Positions 32,315 to 41,600 of a DNA stretch of 52,408 nt are shown in pieces. The notes below the pieces were generated by a model. That model did no database searches, was not told the origin of the DNA, and worked only from the letters and a program-made list of their open reading frames with translations. The translations under genes and the position numbers were made by a program. The first letter of the stretch is position 1. Each line of letters begins with the position of its first letter. The DNA comes from Actinomycetota bacterium (GTDB taxonomy: Bacteria > Actinomycetota > Aquicultoria > SURF-47): positions 1 to 52,408 of the forward strand of contig QZJE01000022.1 of NCBI GenBank assembly GCA_003599235.1. The letters are read 5' to 3'.

Positions 32315-34069
32315 TTAATCTTCCTCTAGCGTAGCAACATCGCCAACTGGCAATCCTAATTCCCTAGCTTTTAGTACCCGGCGCATTATCTTGCCGCTTC
32401 TGGTTTTAGGAAGAGATTCAACAATGTCAATTTCTCTAGGATAAGCATGACCGGCTAAGTGCTTTTTAACAAATTTCTTAATATCATCAAGTAACTCATC
32501 AGAAGCGCTATATCCTTCTCTTAGAGTTATAAAAGCTTTGATTATTTCGCCTCTAGTAGGATCGGGTTTCCCTATTACCCCGGCTTCAGCAATAGAGGGA
32601 TGCTCAACTAAAGCACTTTCTACCTCAAAGGGACCGACTCTCTCGCCAGCAGTCATTATGACGTCGTCTGCCCGGCCGATAAACCAAAAGTAGCCGTCAG
32701 TATCCTCATAGGCTTTGTCCCCAGACACATACCAGCCGGTTTCAAAGTATTCTTTAAACTTGGGTTCATTCTGCCAAACCTCTCTTAATTGAGATGGCCA
32801 CCCTGGCTTTAATGCCAAAAGCCCCGGAGTTCCTGGAGGAACTATGTTTCCTTCATCATCAATGATAGCCGCTGTGATTCCAGGAAAAGGCTTGCCCATA
32901 GAGCCAAGCTTAATATCCATACAACAATAATTAGTAATCATTATCGAGCCAGTCTCGGTCTGCCACCAAGTATCATGAAAAGCCAGACCATAGGCCTTAA
33001 GACCAAAACGAATAGCTTCCGGATTAAGAGGCTCGCCCACACTTAATATATAGCGCAAGCTTTTGAAAGAATAATTATCAGCAACTTCTGGGGTTTTCAT
33101 AAGCATCCTGATGGCTGTTGGTGCAGTATACCAAACAGTCACTTTATGCTTATCAATGACTTCATACCACTTAGCTGCATCAAAACGCCCCTCGTATACA
33201 ACTTGAGTTACACCGTTTGAAAATGGACCTAATATTCCGTAAGAAACACCGGTTACCCAGCCATGGTCAGCGGTACACCAATAGATATCGTCTTCTTTTA
33301 AATCTAACACAATATTAGCCGTTAAATCTTGCTGCACAATTCCCAGGTGAGCATGAACAATACCTTTTGATTTTCCGGTAGTTCCCGATGTATAGAGCAT
33401 AAAACTATAATCCTCAGGATCGGTGTGGACGCAATCATACTCATCTGAAGCACCCTGCATCAACTTGCTGTAACTTAGCTCCCCTTGCCTAATATCTTGC
33501 CCATCGCGATTATCCACCACTAAGACATTTTCTAATTTAGGTAGTTGGTCTCTAATTTCATCTATCCGAGGTTTTAACTCTGGCGTTGTAATAACCATTT
33601 TGGCTTCACTATCACCTAAGCGGTCAATTAAAGCTTCTTTTCCGAAAGCGCTGAACATGGTTCCGGCAATAGCTCCAGTTTTTAAGATACCTACAAAAGT
33701 TACGTATACCTCAGGTATTTTTGGTAAGAAAATAAAAACCCGGTCACCTTTTTTTATGCCGGTATCAGTTAATACATTGCTAAACTTATTGCTTAATTGA
33801 GCCATCTGGCCATAAGTATATTTTTCAATTTCTCCCGTGGCGCCTTCCCAGATTAAAGCATCTTTATTTTCAACAGGCGTTCCAAGGTGTTTGTCAAAAC
33901 AATTATAGCCGGCATTTAACTTGCCGTTATCAAACCAGGAAACATTATCGTAGGCATTTTTCCAATCGAAACCAGTATACATAGCTTTATAATCAGGCAT
34001 ATTGCAGCTGTTAATTTTACCCGCCTCTTTGGTGATTATCTCAATTTGGTTTACTGTTTTAATTGTCAT
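32315..34069 (-). CDS. acsA: Acetyl-CoA synthetase (AMP-forming)
   Basis: 584 residues from ATG 34069, preceded by GGAGGA; the frame opens at a TTG 4 codons earlier, inside the ribosome binding site. ATP loop YTSGTTGKSKGIVHAH near 220; WWQTETGSIMITN; SGDKAYEDTDGYFWFIGRADD; the C-terminal TRSGKIMRRVLKARE contains the lysine that is acetylated in regulated family members. It activates acetate through acetyl-AMP. The chain is shorter than enterobacterial Acs (about 650), like many Gram-positive AcsA. A separate promoter and a small RNA lie upstream on the same strand. Confidence 0.94.
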   Translation of the reverse strand: MTIKTVNQIEIITKEAGKINSCNMPDYKAMYTGFDWKNAYDNVSWFDNGKLNAGYNCFDKHLGTPVENKDALIWEGATGEIEKYTYGQMAQLSNKFSNVLTDTGIKKGDRVFIFLPKIPEVYVTFVGILKTGAIAGTMFSAFGKEALIDRLGDSEAKMVITTPELKPRIDEIRDQLPKLENVLVVDNRDGQDIRQGELSYSKLMQGASDEYDCVHTDPEDYSFMLYTSGTTGKSKGIVHAHLGIVQQDLTANIVLDLKEDDIYWCTADHGWVTGVSYGILGPFSNGVTQVVYEGRFDAAKWYEVIDKHKVTVWYTAPTAIRMLMKTPEVADNYSFKSLRYILSVGEPLNPEAIRFGLKAYGLAFHDTWWQTETGSIMITNYCCMDIKLGSMGKPFPGITAAIIDDEGNIVPPGTPGLLALKPGWPSQLREVWQNEPKFKEYFETGWYVSGDKAYEDTDGYFWFIGRADDVIMTAGERVGPFEVESALVEHPSIAEAGVIGKPDPTRGEIIKAFITLREGYSASDELLDDIKKFVKKHLAGHAYPREIDIVESLPKTRSGKIMRRVLKARELGLPVGDVATLEED

Positions 34070-34164
34070 TATTTCCTCCAAAATATGTATATCCCAAATA
34101 AAATTTATGTATCTTTAATTAAATAGTCGATTGTTAATTATGTAGAAGTTATCGGAAAGTAAAG

Positions 34165-34378
34165 GAAAAACTTAAGTTGTTAAAGTGCTAGAGGCGAGTT
34201 TGAAGTAAATGAAGCAGTCGTCATAGCCTTGATCCTGACCGGTTCTCCTAAGAAGAAATCCATCCTGTTGCTAGCTTCGTGTACCCATAGAATCTGGGCG
34301 CAATTCCACTTTCAAACCCGGATGCCGCATCAGTACTGCTGGTTCAGTTTGCATCAGCTATAACGGCTGCTCCCTTAC
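34165..34378 (-). ncRNA. Structured small RNA gene (raiA-like candidate)
   Basis: Read on the minus strand, a consensus promoter (34413-34385) is followed by about 214 nt of non-coding, strongly foldable sequence and a weak hairpin with TTTTT at 34170-34166. A long-range helix joins 34319-34305 with 34209-34196 (14 pairs, one bulge, including G-U wobbles that hold only on this strand). An inner helix GAAGC/GCTTC joins 34278-34274 with 34215-34211. A local hairpin CCCA-N7-TGGG is at 34298-34284, and 5' hairpins CAGC/GCTG and GATG-CGG-CATC precede it. Size, shape and the taxonomic setting resemble the raiA RNA class, but I cannot run a covariance search. It could also be read through into acsA as a leader. 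All three frames contain stops. Confidence 0.68.
34166..34185 (-). terminator. Weak intrinsic terminator of the small RNA
   Basis: On the minus strand CTT(T)AA-CAA-CTTAAG forms a 5-6 bp stem with one bulge followed by TTTTT (34170-34166). The stem is AT-rich, so read-through towards acsA is possible. Confidence 0.4.
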
Positions 34379-34384
34379 TCTTTA

Positions 34385-34413
34385 ATTTTATACCTCCAAC
34401 CCTACCAAGTCAA
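34385..34413 (-). promoter_or_regulatory. Sigma-70 type promoter of the small RNA
   Basis: Minus strand TTGACT (34413-34408), a 17-nt spacer, TAAAAT (34390-34385). The start point would be near 34378. It reads away from the lipB-like gene. Confidence 0.75.
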
Positions 34414-34478
34414 ACCTTTGTAGGCAGACTAAAATGTACCTGGGTGGGTATAACTTAAAGATATTGCTGGAGGAAATA

Positions 34479-35138
34479 ATGGAAGATTGCTGGATAGTGT
34501 CCCTTGGGCAAATCCCCTATCCGATAGCTTTTAGGTGGCAACAACAATTAAGCAAACAGCGCCTGATGGGAAGCATTCCAAGCATATTAATGTTATACGA
34601 ACACCCTTTAACTATCACCGTTTCCGGTAGAGCTGCCTTGGAAGAAATATCTAACTTCTCAATCCTTGAGAGCGCAAAATTTTACAAGTCTAAAAAAACC
34701 GAAATTTTTAACCGAGGTCAATTAGTAATGAGTTATATTTTTGACCGCCGGGCTATAAATATCGACCAATATCTAAGCCAGCTTCAACAAACAGTAACAT
34801 TGAGCTTAGGCGCTCTGGGAATTATATCCATAAAAACCAGTAATATAGGTATCTGGATTAATGGCAAAAGAGTGGGCTTTTTGGACACTAAAGAAAGAGG
34901 AATGTCCATTCACTCCTTTCGATTAAACATTTGTAACGATATCTCAGCATTTCATAAGTCTGGATGCAATGAAAAAATAACTTCGATAAGTGAAGTTCTT
35001 AAATACAAGTTTAGCGTCGAAGATTTTAAGCACTTGTTTAAAGTTAATTTAGAACGGGTTTTTAATTCAAGGTTTGATTTTGTCCCTCACGAAGAACTTA
35101 ATCTGCCTAAGCCAAACGCTTACTCCCTAAGCTACTAA
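34479..35138 (+). CDS. Divergent octanoyltransferase (LipB)-like protein
   Basis: 219 residues from ATG 34479, behind TGGAGGA at 34468-34474; the longer frame from 34434 would place the ribosome binding site inside the gene. The LipB fold is visible: WIVSLGQIPYPIAFRWQQQL at the N terminus, MLYEHPLTITVSGR near 39-52, GIWINGKRVGFLDTKERG with the conserved lysine (near 137) and FRLNICNDISAF near 156. But the family's RGG-x-x-T-x-HGPGQ is reduced to FNRGQLV, and the catalytic PCG site reads SGC with a shortened loop before the TS pair. It could be a weak or repurposed lipoyl/octanoyl transferase, or inactive. No lipA or GcvH is adjacent. Confidence 0.72.
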   Translation: MEDCWIVSLGQIPYPIAFRWQQQLSKQRLMGSIPSILMLYEHPLTITVSGRAALEEISNFSILESAKFYKSKKTEIFNRGQLVMSYIFDRRAINIDQYLSQLQQTVTLSLGALGIISIKTSNIGIWINGKRVGFLDTKERGMSIHSFRLNICNDISAFHKSGCNEKITSISEVLKYKFSVEDFKHLFKVNLERVFNSRFDFVPHEELNLPKPNAYSLSY

Positions 35139-35148
35139 TTTCAGTTCC

Positions 35149-35174
35149 TAGTGCCTAGTTCCTGGTACCTAGTG
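35149..35174. repeat. Dispersed short repeat, copy 2
   Basis: TAGTGCCTAGTTCCT followed by GGTACCTAGTG. The first 15 nt are the exact reverse complement of part of 6894-6927. Confidence 0.55.
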
Positions 35175-35190
35175 TTTATTTGGATAACTC

Positions 35191-35224
35191 TGTGGTTTAC
35201 AAACCACATGCAGGCCTCTATAAT
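35191..35224 (+). promoter_or_regulatory. Protease-gene promoter with perfect palindromic operator
   Basis: TTTACA (35196-35201), a 17-nt spacer and TATAAT (35219-35224) form a good promoter. The palindrome TGTGGTTTACAAACCACA (35191-35208) is exactly centred on the -35. Arms of TGTGG-N8-CCACA resemble sites of the CRP/FNR superfamily, but a bound protein here would block the -35, so repression is more likely. Confidence 0.7.
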
Positions 35225-35262
35225 GTAGGTGCTTATCAAATAAGTGCTAATTAGGAGGCCAA

Positions 35263-35982
35263 ATGAAAACCAAAATAATTGTTTGCTTAACTCTTTTTTG
35301 TTTATTTTCTTTAACTTTAACAAGCCCTACTTTAGCAAAAGCAAAAAACATTGCTAGAGGAGTATTTATTAATTATACAAAAGCAAAAAGCAAAAAACCT
35401 GGTGGTAGCCCAGCTACCGACATGAATGCAACCTATAAATATAGCGGCATTCACTGGACAAATCCTAACGTAAGCTATGTTGTTGACGCTTCGCTAAGTG
35501 GGATTATGCCAGCTGATGCCATAACTGCTGTTAATGCCGGCTTTGATACTTGGGAAAACGAAATTAATCCTTTTGGTTTTGCTGATAAATCCATTATTGA
35601 CTATACCTATAATCTTAGCGCTCCAGCTACCAGCGGAACTCCAGCCTTAGACGGCCAAAACACTATTTCCTGGGGATCCTTGGGTAGCGGGACAATCGCT
35701 GCTACATACTATTGGTACACACGAAAAGGTAAGGTATTGGTAGAGTTTGATATGATTTTTAACAAAAATATGCCTTGGTCTTCTTCTGGAGAAAACTCTA
35801 AGTTCGATATCCATAACATCGCTGCCCATGAAGCTGGTCATACGCTGGTGCTTAATGACCTATATTTAAGCAGTAACCGCGAACTAACAATGTATGGCTA
35901 CGGCGCTATGGGCGAGACTAAGAAAAGAGACTTAGGCTATGGCGATATGCTGGGAGTGGAAAGAATATACCCAGTAAGATAA
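35263..35982 (+). CDS. Secreted metzincin-like (matrixin/snapalysin type) metalloprotease
   Basis: 239 residues. Signal peptide (about 1-25, ending TLAKA). The zinc motif HEAGHTLVLND (H189, E190, H193, D199) has aspartate as third ligand, as in snapalysin, and valine where metzincins have glycine. The Met-turn candidate is LTMYGYGAMG around M210. There is no clear propeptide cysteine switch. The preceding domain (about 55-185) has the beta-sheet and calcium-site style of matrixins. It is expected to act outside the cell. AGGAGG precedes the ATG. The gene abuts the convergent PKD gene with no intervening base. Confidence 0.82.
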   Translation: MKTKIIVCLTLFCLFSLTLTSPTLAKAKNIARGVFINYTKAKSKKPGGSPATDMNATYKYSGIHWTNPNVSYVVDASLSGIMPADAITAVNAGFDTWENEINPFGFADKSIIDYTYNLSAPATSGTPALDGQNTISWGSLGSGTIAATYYWYTRKGKVLVEFDMIFNKNMPWSSSGENSKFDIHNIAAHEAGHTLVLNDLYLSSNRELTMYGYGAMGETKKRDLGYGDMLGVERIYPVR

Positions 35983-38577
35983 TTAATCAGCTGACTTATA
36001 TAACTTAACCTCATCAAAATAGGAAATACCATTCTGCTTGTTAAAGCGCAGATAAACATCAGATGAAACAAAGTTTTTAGAGGCAATAATTTTTTTGGTC
36101 ATCATCTTCCAGTCAGCCCTATTAGCTTTGTTAAAAATAAGTCTGAAACGGCTTTTAGTCCCATCGGCATTATTTAAAATAACTACTGCTACAGCTTTTG
36201 CACATTTTTTTTCAGCCACCGTTTTGTTATAACAAGAAAAAACAAAGTCATCCCCGGCGTTGCCCGCCAAGGTTAGGTGCTGCCAAGCGTATTTTTTCTT
36301 TTTCTTATCACCTTTAATCTTAAAGGAAAACTTGCCTTCTTTGGCACAGTCCTCAGACTTTCCGTCAGTTATATCTAGTAAATGACCCTGCCAAGAATCA
36401 GGCATATTGTCACTATCTTCGTCAATCTCAAAAGAGCCGTTGTTGATATTATTTGGTGGCTCTGCCTCATTAACAGTAACGCTTACAAATTTCATAGAAG
36501 AGCCACCATCGTCATCGGTAACCCAGACGGTCGCATAAATCGGATTTGTGTATGTTTGGCTGTATGTCCAGGTAACCGGGTTATCTGTCGTGCCGGTAAT
36601 TTCTTTACCGTTGCCTCCGTGAACAGTCCAATCGAAATCCCAGTCATAGGTAAAAGTATCTGCTCCCGGATCGCTGACATCAGCCTGAAAAGAAGTTGTC
36701 TGCCCTACTGTGGTAGGGTTTGGAGTAATAGTTATAGAATTAACCGTCGGAGAAACGTTAGCAACCGTCACTGTAGCTGTATCAGTATCAGTAGCTCCCT
36801 GGGTATCGGTAACTTTTAGGCTAACCGTATAATCTCCATTGTCGTCAAAAGTAACAGATGGATTAGCCCCCGTATAATCAGTTGTTCCGTCACCATTGAT
36901 ATCCCATTCATAAGATACTATGGAGTCGCCGGTATCAGAATCAGAAGATGCACTTCCGTCTAAAGTAATAGCTTGGCCTTCATTTCCCGAGTAAGGGCCG
37001 CCTGCTTCGGCTGTTGGCGCATTGTTAGGCGGATTCTCTATTACTACCGGCCACTTATATCCATAAGTATAGCCACCGTCCTTATCAACCACTTTAACCA
37101 CTACAACATAATCCCACTCTGGATCCGCACTAGGCTGGGTATAAGTATGGTTGATAGTCGTTAATCCGATGCCGCTTGGATCCCCTTCAAAAGTATGGTC
37201 CCAATTAAAGTCCCAATAATAATACAAGGTAGCTATATCTGCAGAAACATCGGTAGCAGATACATTAAAAGTCAGCTCCTCATTAACATAAGCCGGATTT
37301 TTACTGACAGAAAGCGAATTGATTACAGGAGAAACGTTAGCAACCGTCACTGTAGCTGTATCAGTATCAGTTGCTCCCTGAGTATCAGTAACTTTTAGGC
37401 TAACCGTATAATCTCCATTATCGTCAAAAGTAACAGATGGATTAGCCCCCGTATAATCAGTTGTTGCGTCACCATTGATATCCCACTCATAAGTCAAAGT
37501 ATCACCGGGGTCGGGATCAACAGAGGACGTGCCATCAAGAACTATTGCTTGTCCTTCATTTCCTGTATATGGACCACCAGCATGGGCTGTCGGAGGATTA
37601 TTTAGTGCAGTGCCGTCGATATTGACGTCACCTACATCAGTTGCCGTTCTACCTAAACTGTCGGTAATTCTTAACCTTACAAAAAAAGTGCCTGGGCTAT
37701 ACCAAGTCTTAACTACCGTAGGCAAAGCACTGCTGTATTCATAGGTACCATCGAAATCTAAATCCCATTCATAATTAGTTATCGTAGCCGATGACCTAGA
37801 AAGCGATGCATCTAAAGTAACAGGGTTTCCCGTGCTATCCCAATACGCCGAAGCCTCAGCTATAGGCGGATAATTATCCCCTTCAGGATCATATATAGTA
37901 ACCGTTGTTGTTTGGATGCTTTGGGCTCCATGAGAGTCAGTTACTCGCAAGGCAATAGTATTGGTCGGCAAACCAGTTACAGGATCTGCCGGATATAACA
38001 TGTCGTAGGCTACAGTTAAAAACCACCAAGACTCCCACCAGGCTGGTGAGCTCGAACCGTAAAAAGTACCGTTGTTATCCATATCCCATTCGTAGGAGAT
38101 AATAGAGTCGCCCGGATCCGGATCATAGGAGCCCCCGGCCCAAAAACTGGCTTCGGCTTGATTGACATACAATACATACGGCCCACCACTATCAGCTACC
38201 GGCGGATTGTTTGCCGGTGGCTCAGTTACTTGTAGAGTAGTCCATCCATATGCCGGACCATCACCGGTTATTGAATCATAAACCTCTGCTACCGGAACAT
38301 ATGTCCCTGCCTGGGTATATGTCCAGGAAAAAATATTAGACGCACCTTCTTGGTCATAAGGCTCACTATGAGAAAAATGATGCTGCCATTTAATCGTTAA
38401 GGGATTACCAATAGGATCATAAGCATCAACTAAGAAGTTAACCTGCTGTCCTACTTGGGGGTTTACGGGATCTGCAATAAAATTATTTACAATCGGTGTA
38501 TCTGCAAAAACAAGGTTAGATGATAGAAAAAGAAAAGTAAAAAATATTAATACTAATACCAAGGCCCTTAACTTCAT
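35983..38577 (-). CDS. PKD-repeat surface protein with C-terminal carbohydrate-binding-like domain
   Basis: 864 residues with a signal peptide (cleavage near residue 25, VFA-DT). About six to seven PKD-type Ig-like modules follow, recognisable by phrases such as AGGPYTGNEGQAIVLDG and YEWDINGDGTTDYTG. Two modules (about residues 360-415 and 555-610) are almost identical in protein and DNA. A block around 135-275 with WWESWWF is shared with the upstream PKD gene. The last 150 residues (NNINNGSFEIDEDSDNMPDS onward) look like a jelly-roll carbohydrate-binding module. No sortase signal or membrane anchor at the C terminus, so attachment is by another route. It has its own promoter at 38631-38605. 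Confidence 0.88.
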   Translation of the reverse strand: MKLRALVLVLIFFTFLFLSSNLVFADTPIVNNFIADPVNPQVGQQVNFLVDAYDPIGNPLTIKWQHHFSHSEPYDQEGASNIFSWTYTQAGTYVPVAEVYDSITGDGPAYGWTTLQVTEPPANNPPVADSGGPYVLYVNQAEASFWAGGSYDPDPGDSIISYEWDMDNNGTFYGSSSPAWWESWWFLTVAYDMLYPADPVTGLPTNTIALRVTDSHGAQSIQTTTVTIYDPEGDNYPPIAEASAYWDSTGNPVTLDASLSRSSATITNYEWDLDFDGTYEYSSALPTVVKTWYSPGTFFVRLRITDSLGRTATDVGDVNIDGTALNNPPTAHAGGPYTGNEGQAIVLDGTSSVDPDPGDTLTYEWDINGDATTDYTGANPSVTFDDNGDYTVSLKVTDTQGATDTDTATVTVANVSPVINSLSVSKNPAYVNEELTFNVSATDVSADIATLYYYWDFNWDHTFEGDPSGIGLTTINHTYTQPSADPEWDYVVVVKVVDKDGGYTYGYKWPVVIENPPNNAPTAEAGGPYSGNEGQAITLDGSASSDSDTGDSIVSYEWDINGDGTTDYTGANPSVTFDDNGDYTVSLKVTDTQGATDTDTATVTVANVSPTVNSITITPNPTTVGQTTSFQADVSDPGADTFTYDWDFDWTVHGGNGKEITGTTDNPVTWTYSQTYTNPIYATVWVTDDDGGSSMKFVSVTVNEAEPPNNINNGSFEIDEDSDNMPDSWQGHLLDITDGKSEDCAKEGKFSFKIKGDKKKKKYAWQHLTLAGNAGDDFVFSCYNKTVAEKKCAKAVAVVILNNADGTKSRFRLIFNKANRADWKMMTKKIIASKNFVSSDVYLRFNKQNGISYFDEVKLYKSAD
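36751..36915. repeat. 165-bp PKD-module direct repeat, unit A
   Basis: Nearly identical, with only a handful of base differences, to 37330-37494. Synonymous positions are conserved too, so duplication or gene conversion is recent. Confidence 0.85.
37330..37494. repeat. 165-bp PKD-module direct repeat, unit B
   Basis: Second copy, 579 bp from unit A and in the same frame, so recombination between the two would delete one PKD module plus its spacer without a frameshift (579 = 3 x 193). Confidence 0.85.
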
Positions 38578-38604
38578 AGTATATCCCCCTTAGTAGACGG
38601 GATT

Positions 38605-38631
38605 ATTATACCACAATTAAGGGATTGGCAA
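38605..38631 (-). promoter_or_regulatory. Promoter of the downstream PKD gene
   Basis: Minus strand TTGCCA (38631-38626), a 15-nt spacer and TATAAT (38610-38605). AGGGGGAT serves as ribosome binding site. The -35 touches the end of the preceding PKD gene. Confidence 0.6.
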
Positions 38632-38632
38632 T

Positions 38633-41600
38633 CTACTTAAAGAGCAGCTTTTTAGCCATGCGAATTAAGCGGTTAGCAAACTTTCTGTTCATTTGCTTTC
38701 TGTTTCTTAATGTCCTTAAGTCCTTAATAAACCTTCTCATAGCCGGGTTATAGCGGCTTTTTATGGATAACAATTCGTATTTTCTGGTTCTGATTAAATA
38801 CTTTCTAAAGCGGTGGGCACGCTTTTTACTTAAAAACTTTCTCTTAGCACCCTGTCTTAGAGCTTTGATTAAACTGTTCAATTTTGTTTTTCTAGCACCG
38901 ATGGTGGTAGCGGGACCAGAAACCGGATTAGTTACTGTAGCCGGACGAGTGTTACTAACTACAACTGTAGCTGTATCAGTTCCCTGTGCCCCATCATCAT
39001 CTGTTACTTTTAAGGTTACCGTGTAAGTTCCCGGATTATCATACCTGTAAGATGCATTCTGACCCACTGTCTCAAAAGTACCATTGCCATCTAGGTCCCA
39101 CTGGTAGCTAACAACATCATTTCCAGGATCAGTTGAGTTTCCAAAAAAGTTCAGAGTAGTATAAACCCATATTGAACGGTCGGCCCCGGCATTAGCGGTA
39201 GGAGCTACATTGTTGACAGTAAGGGTGGTGTCAGCTGTATTGGTTAGCCCATAAGAATCGGTAACGGTTAAGCTAACTTGGTGTACACCACTAGGTAATA
39301 CCCCTGAATTAACTACCGCAGAATTACCGCCTACAGGATTGCCGTCTATTGTCCAAACATAGTTAGTGATGCTATCGCCATAGGGTTCATCAGGATCACT
39401 TGATGCTGAGCCATCCAAGGTTACGCTTTGGCCTTCGTTGACTGTGTAAGGACCTCCAGTATCAGCAACTGGTGCAGTGTTAGTTACCTCGATATTATGT
39501 GTAGTTTTGGTTATTCCGCCTTCGTTATCCTCTACTTTAATACCAATAGTTTTTGTTCCAGCTGATGTGTAGGTATGCTGAGCAGAATTATCAGCCTGGC
39601 CATCAATATCATAATTTCCATCGTTATCCCAATCAAAAGAATATGTCATTGGATCAAATCCAGCATCGCTAGCATTTACCGTAACGGTTACCGGTTGATT
39701 AGGATAAACCGGGGCATTGTCTGTAATCGAGCTTATCTGAGGTGCAGCGTTTATGACATTAACAGTAACTGGAAAAACTTCACTCCAAGCACCTCTATCA
39801 TCCTGAACAATTGTCGCATAATGCTTAACTACCTCGTCAGCATATCCCCTAGACAAATATCTTCCTATATAATCAAAATCAAACCCTACTCCGTCGTAAC
39901 CCAAATCCCACCAATAACCAGTTATTGTGCCGTCATCAGTAGCATCAGTTCTTAAAAATACCGCTTGGCCTTCATAAACTGTATAGGTATCCTGCATTGA
40001 TATAACAGGGATTTGATTGTAATTGACGGTAATAGCAGCTATATCAGTAGCCGTATGGCCATGGCCGTCACTTACTTCCACTTTGGCATAATTAACAACC
40101 GCAGGGTCACTAGGCGAGGCAGGATAGGACCAGTTATATATAGTAGTCAATTGATTCCATGTTTTTAAGCAATTGCTATACGACTGATAATCAGTGTCCC
40201 AACCGTCGTCATTAATATCCCAGCGATAAACCAATTCATCACCGTCAGGATCAAAATAGCTAATAATATCTAAATTAACATCGCAACCGGTATAGGTGTT
40301 TTGATCCAAAGCCTCAACTGTGGGAGGCTGGTTTGAAGAAGCAATATTTACTGCTGCAGTATCGGTGGCTAGACCACCCTTACCGTCATCTACCTGAACA
40401 CCTACCGTATAGTTACCAGCATTGCTCCAAGTATTCGAGATATTTTGTCCCGGAGTCTCATAGGACCCATTATTATCTAAATCCCAGTTGTAGGTTAATG
40501 GATCGCCGTCAAGATCATTGCCGGTAGCCGTTAAACTAACAGAGTTTCCCTCGATACCGCCATATGGACCGCCGGCATCTACAGTTGGGTTTTGGTTAAC
40601 AGGAGAGCCAGTAATTGAGGCATCCCCGATATCGGTTGCGGTTCTGCCCAGGCTATCGGTAATTCTTAATCTAATAAAATAATACCCCGGATTAACCCAG
40701 GTATGCTGTGTAGTTATATCGGGAGTATTGTAATCATAAGTTCCGTCAAGATTAATATCCCATTCGTAACTAACAATGGGAGCCGAGGAACGCGAACCGG
40801 TAGCATCTAGGGTTACCGGAGTCCCGGTAGAGCCGTAGTAATAATTAGCCTCAGCAATAGGAGGATAATTCCCCTGGTCGCCATAGATGGTAACAGTAGT
40901 ACTTTGAGTGCTTTGCAAGCCGAAAGAGTCCGTTACCCTTAAAGTAATGGTGTTTGTTGGTAGTCCAGTAACTGGATCTGCCGGATGAACCATGCCGTAA
41001 GCAACATCGATAAACCACCAGGATTCCCACCAGTAAGGATCAGGATTTGGAGGGCCATCAAAGCTTCCATCATTATCTAAATCCCACTCATAAGAAATTA
41101 TGTTGTCTCCAGGATCAGGGTCATAAGAATCCCCGGCCCAAAAACATATCTCAGCCTGGTTTTCATACATTTGATATGGACCGCCGGCATTAGCTACCGG
41201 TGGATTGTTGGTAAGACCGATGCTGACAACTGCCGTGTCTTGTGCGTAACCCCCAAGACCGTCATCTGCCTGAACACCCACCGTATAGTTACCTGCGATG
41301 CTCCATGTATTTTGGACATTTTGCCCAGGAGTTTCATATGTCCCATTATTATCCAAATCCCAGTTGTAGGTTAAAGGGTCGCCGTCAGGGTCATCTCCTG
41401 TAGCGCTCAGGCTAACCGGTTCTCCTACATTCCCACTATAAGGCCCGCCTGCATCCACTGTTGGAAAATGATTTCCGGGAGTGTCCCCAACAGTTACCAC
41501 AATAAGAGCCATGTCATAATCATCATCATGAAATGTTTCAACAGTTGTAAAATAAACGCCGGGTGTTGCAAAAGTCCAGTTAAAAACATTGGATGAGCCA

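Noticed and set aside
34190..34320. Short minus-strand frame resembling a Gfo/Idh/MocA fragment (FLGEPVRIKAM).
   Set aside because: Only about 43 codons between stops, no extension in any frame, and the same bases form the long-range helices of the candidate RNA. The likeness is probably chance.
34434..34478. Upstream ATG for the LipB-like gene.
   Set aside because: The ribosome binding site at 34468 would be inside the gene, and homology starts at the ATG at 34479.
36382..37744. Several plus-strand frames opposite the PKD gene.
   Set aside because: They mirror the biased codon use of the PKD repeats on the other strand, with no start signals or domains.
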